Positions 7,364 to 9,104 of a DNA stretch of 9,104 bases are shown in pieces (positions within the stretch are counted from its first letter, which is position 1; the number at the start of each line of letters is the position of its first letter). Source of the DNA: DATDRM01 sp035291705. GTDB lineage: Bacteria; Chloroflexota; Anaerolineae; Anaerolineales; UBA4823. The stretch covers positions 1 to 9,104 of the forward strand of contig DATDRM010000005.1 of the NCBI GenBank assembly GCA_035291705.1, read 5' to 3'. Under the pieces are notes generated by a model that was not told the DNA's origin, ran no database searches, and was given only the letters and a program-made list of their open reading frames with translations. The position numbers and the translations under genes were made by a program.

Positions 7364-7654
7364 TTACCCATTCCCGTTGTCGCGGCACCTTATTACCTGG
7401 ATAAACTCCCTGCGGAGATCCTCACTAAGCACCGCTATTTGCTCGTCACTTGATAAGCCGAGCATCGTGACCACATCTCCGAGCAATAGCCCGACGCTCG
7501 CCTGAACGTCAATCAAGCTCTCCCCATCAATGGATTCCTGCCACTCTTGGTGCAGTAGAGCAAGTGAATCAACTACATCCGAACGGGAAATTCCAGGTTT
7601 TGTATGAGTGACGGTCCTCAGGTGCAAAAGCGAAACAATTGGTGCACCATCCAC
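7364..7654 (-). CDS. Small protein of unknown function (96 residues, GTG start) or C-terminal remnant
   Basis: I do not recognise a family. The frame reads like real protein: helical, amphipathic segments SDVVDSLALLHQEWQESI, VQASVGLLLGDVVTML and LSSDEQIAVLSEDLRREF, with no low-complexity bias, and a terminator-like hairpin directly after the stop. No signal peptide or membrane segment is seen. The GTG at 7654-7652 is the first possible start because a TGA abuts it; no good Shine-Dalgarno precedes it. Upstream of that TGA the same frame reads MAKLFFSH from ATG 7681. The present gene could therefore be a longer protein broken by one nonsense change, or translation may begin further in. It lies 73 bases downstream of the HEPN-like gene on the same strand and could be transcribed with that operon if the weak terminator between them leaks. 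Confidence 0.5.
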   Translation of the reverse strand: MDGAPIVSLLHLRTVTHTKPGISRSDVVDSLALLHQEWQESIDGESLIDVQASVGLLLGDVVTMLGLSSDEQIAVLSEDLRREFIQVIRCRDNGNG

Positions 7655-7663
7655 TCAGTGGGA

Positions 7664-7685
7664 GAAAAAAAGCTTGGCCATAAGC
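7664..7685 (-). terminator. Weak terminator-like hairpin after the HEPN/MNT operon
   Basis: The minus strand reads GCTT, ATGGCC, AAGC and then seven T residues. The stem has only 4 bp, although a longer pairing of GCCAA with TTGGC just after the HEPN stop (7723-7727) is possible. The U-tract and its position 43 bases after the HEPN-like stop codon suggest termination, but the weak stem makes this tentative. Confidence 0.33.
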
Positions 7686-7727
7686 GAGATGAAAATCCCC
7701 CTTTATTCACATTAACCCACCAGCCAA

Positions 7728-8024
7728 CTAAATCCCTAATCTGCTTTGAGCAGTTATGATCTCGGTGATCTTTTCCACGAACTCTCTCGCAAATGCAATT
7801 GCCTGTTCGGCTTCCCTTTTCGAAACCAATCCGGCTACCTCATAAATCACCCGATGTCGCTTACGCCGCATCTGATCGAATAACCGCACCTGGGCTGCAT
7901 AAGCCATTCCCAATCGTTCCTCAAGAAATTCGACCACCGTTGCATGCTGCTCGCCACCCCGTGGCCGGTAACCATCAAAAAACATCAACGCTCGGCCGGC
8001 CTGGAGGATCGAATTATCCGTCAT
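7728..8024 (-). CDS. HEPN-like domain protein, putative toxin partner of the MNT gene
   Basis: A 98-residue, mainly helical protein. The segment MRRKRHRVIYEVAG (52-65) has the Arg-rich/His/Tyr pattern of HEPN proteins. Catalytic HEPN RNases use R-x4-6-H; here Arg53 and His57 are three residues apart, so this is a variant and the RNase activity is inferred. The flanking helices (EQHATVVEFLEERLG; EAEQAIAFAREFVEKI) fit the four-helix HEPN fold. The start codon overlaps the stop of the MNT gene in ATGA (8024-8021), so translation is coupled. This gene order, with the nucleotidyltransferase first and HEPN second, is typical of HEPN/MNT toxin-antitoxin modules. In characterised pairs the MNT protein silences the HEPN RNase by adding AMP near its active site. 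That mechanism is family knowledge and is not shown here. Confidence 0.75.
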   Translation of the reverse strand: MTDNSILQAGRALMFFDGYRPRGGEQHATVVEFLEERLGMAYAAQVRLFDQMRRKRHRVIYEVAGLVSKREAEQAIAFAREFVEKITEIITAQSRLGI

Positions 8025-8590
8025 AAGGCATGATCCCCTCCGATTAACATGATCCTCGGAGCTCTTGTAACGTTCTCCCAGAATGGGTCGTTGGCAGCCG
8101 ACTTTTCATTCCATTCCTTTTCGGAGTAAATTACATAGTTGATTGGACGGTTTAATTCTTTCTCCAGCTCAGAGATGACAGGCGCCAGTCGATCCAGGTC
8201 GATCTCGCCAATGATCATTAAATCAAGGTCAGAATCTGCATCTGCTTCTCCAGAAGCATACGAGCCATAGATAAAGGCTTCTTTTACGCCGTCCATTTCC
8301 TGGAGCTTTTCCTTAATCACCGTTCCAGCCCCCTCTGTCTTAAGAACGATCGACCGCAGTTCAGGTGCAATCGGACAGACTTTATTGACCTGATAATCCT
8401 TTGAATTCCCCCGCTGCTCACTGTGCAGAATCCCCAGCCCTTCCAGGCGAACCAATTCTTTCCAAACTGCGCTGTAATTCTCCCCCAATCTTCGCGCCAG
8501 TTCCCAGGCATTATGTTTTTCTCCTGGTGAAAGGAAGAAAGCAGCAAGGACTTTAGCTCTGACACGAGAAGAGAAGAGAGTTGTAAGCAT
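8021..8590 (-). CDS. Winged-helix / minimal nucleotidyltransferase (MNT) protein, putative antitoxin and autorepressor
   Basis: A 189-residue two-domain protein. Residues 1-70 form a winged helix (RVRAKVLAAFFLSPG, WELARRLGENYSAVWKELVRL, LGILHSEQRGNSKDYQVN) that should bind DNA. Residues about 95-189 are a pol-beta-type minimal nucleotidyltransferase: G109-S110 in IYGSYASGEADA and the metal-binding pair Asp121/Asp123 in DSDLDLMIIG. The C-terminal stretch NVTRAPRIMLIG is usual in this wHTH-NTase group. Both catalytic features are present, so it should be active. It overlaps the HEPN-like gene by four bases as the first gene of the operon. ATG 8590 is preceded by GGTGA about 6 bases upstream. 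A near-consensus promoter with an inverted repeat lies directly upstream, suggesting that the winged helix represses its own operon. Confidence 0.87.
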   Translation of the reverse strand: MLTTLFSSRVRAKVLAAFFLSPGEKHNAWELARRLGENYSAVWKELVRLEGLGILHSEQRGNSKDYQVNKVCPIAPELRSIVLKTEGAGTVIKEKLQEMDGVKEAFIYGSYASGEADADSDLDLMIIGEIDLDRLAPVISELEKELNRPINYVIYSEKEWNEKSAANDPFWENVTRAPRIMLIGGDHAL

Positions 8591-8601
8591 TGGTCACCAC
8601 T

Positions 8602-8641
8602 CTATCACAATTAGAGATAATTATATCCCTAAAACTGATAG
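8602..8641. promoter_or_regulatory. 40-bp inverted repeat (operator candidate) over the MNT/HEPN promoter
   Basis: The left arm CTATCACAATTAGAGATA (8602-8619) and the reverse complement of the right arm (8624-8641), CTATCAGTTTTAGGGATA, agree at 14 of 18 positions around a 4-base centre. The symmetric core is CTATCA-N3-TTAG-N-GATA. The centre lies on the -10 box, so a dimer bound here would block RNA polymerase. The winged-helix domain of the first gene product is the obvious candidate binder; this is inference. Confidence 0.6.
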
Positions 8642-8649
8642 TCAGGCAA
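8620..8649 (-). promoter_or_regulatory. Sigma70-type promoter of the MNT/HEPN operon
   Basis: On the minus strand TTGCCT (8649-8644; 4 of 6 to TTGACA) and a perfect TATAAT (8625-8620) are separated by 18 bases. Transcription should start near 8612, about 20 bases before ATG 8590. Confidence 0.65.
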
Positions 8650-8690
8650 CCTAACATAGTTTGACTACGACAGCTAAGCAGCTCCTTGGT

Positions 8691-9104
8691 TTATTTCCTC
8701 TCCACCTCCACCCACAGCTGCTCCCCATCTGCCGTCAGCTCAATCCAGCCATTTCGATCGGTGCGCAGCAGGGTGTATCCCTTGATTGTTTGCAGAGTCT
8801 CCGGAGAAGGCAGCCCCTCCCGGTTCCCAGCGGCGATGCTGAACAAGACGACCTGCGGGCGCAGGTTGGCGATCCACTCGGGCGGGTTAGCGGGGGCGTA
8901 GCCGCCCTCGGCCAGGCGAGCTAGGCGGCCAGCTGGCCGAGGGAGAAATAAAGCGTCCCGAGCAGCAGCGCCAGGCCGCCCAGGACTATCACTGCCGGCT
9001 GGGCGGGCAGGATGGCCAGGTTAGCAATCAGCGAGACCAGCGAGAGCCGGTGGAAGTGGAAGGCGATGATCGGCAGGGTGGCGATCGAGGCCGCCAGGGT
9101 GAAG
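8691..9104 (-). pseudogene. comEC: comEC remnant: later membrane helices and C-terminal tail, frameshifted and internally deleted
   Basis: ComEC is the inner-membrane DNA-uptake channel; its C-terminal part is a metallo-beta-lactamase-like domain. From the right edge (9103) the minus strand reads FTLAASIATLPIIAFHFHRL and SLVSLIANLAILPAQPAV, then LGGLALLLG and LGQLAA: ComEC competence-domain helices, ending in a TAG at 8923-8921. A different frame then takes over: LAEGGYAPANPPEWIANLRP, followed by PQVVLFSIAAGNREGLP and GYTLLRTDRNGWIEL, to TAA at 8693-8691, matching the extreme ComEC C-terminus. The several hundred residues that normally lie between the two parts are missing, so the gene has an internal deletion, a frame change and a stop. 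LGQLAA is normally followed by Trp, so TAG may replace TGG. The 5' part lies outside the window. Non-functional as it stands, barring sequencing error. Confidence 0.75.

Noticed and set aside
7320..7505. Plus-strand frame of 61 codons after the hydrolase
   Set aside because: No ribosome site; low-quality Ser/Leu/Thr-rich translation; opposite a better-supported minus-strand gene and its terminator.

Overview
The window reads as chromosomal DNA of a free-living bacterium, most likely a member of the Chloroflexota (Anaerolineae-like). This is inferred from gene content: a giant XRE-nSTAND-WD40 protein, a Pro-rich CBM48/GH13 enzyme, a ComEC tail of the type I associate with that group, and mixed base composition. 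It was not tested by any search. No rRNA, tRNA, CRISPR array or transposase gene is visible.

Layout. Positions 1-1080 (minus) hold the first 360 codons of a GH13 alpha-amylase/branching-enzyme-like protein that runs off the left edge. Positions 1195-1365 (minus) hold a decayed piece of a ComEC-type competence membrane protein. Positions 1483-5271 (minus) hold one 1262-residue protein: N-terminal XRE helix-turn-helix, nSTAND1 NTPase, coiled coil, one membrane helix and 14 WD40 blades. A 216-bp divergent intergenic region follows, with a good sigma70-type promoter for the STAND gene and a set of TTTGGCAAG/GTCAT direct repeats. On the plus strand come a secreted protein of unknown family (5488-6018) and a lipoprotein serine hydrolase of the beta-lactamase/penicillin-binding-protein-like family (6116-7270). 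Convergent to them is a small unknown gene (7364-7654, minus) with its own terminator. Next is a two-gene minus-strand operon (8590-7728) encoding a winged-helix/nucleotidyltransferase (MNT) protein and a HEPN-like protein. Its promoter is overlapped by a 40-bp inverted repeat. Positions 8691-9104 (minus) are a second comEC remnant, carrying later membrane helices and the C-terminal tail.

How the parts may work together. The HEPN/MNT pair looks like a toxin-antitoxin module in which the wHTH of the MNT protein probably represses its own promoter. The STAND-WD40 protein looks like a large signal-sensing switch protein. It is divergently transcribed from two exported proteins, so a sensor/exported-effector relationship is possible but unproven. 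The accessory block between about 1.4 and 8.7 kb is bordered on both sides by comEC debris. The debris is in permuted order (central helices downstream of the C-terminal tail on the minus strand), which suggests a remodelled insertion or duplication hot spot.
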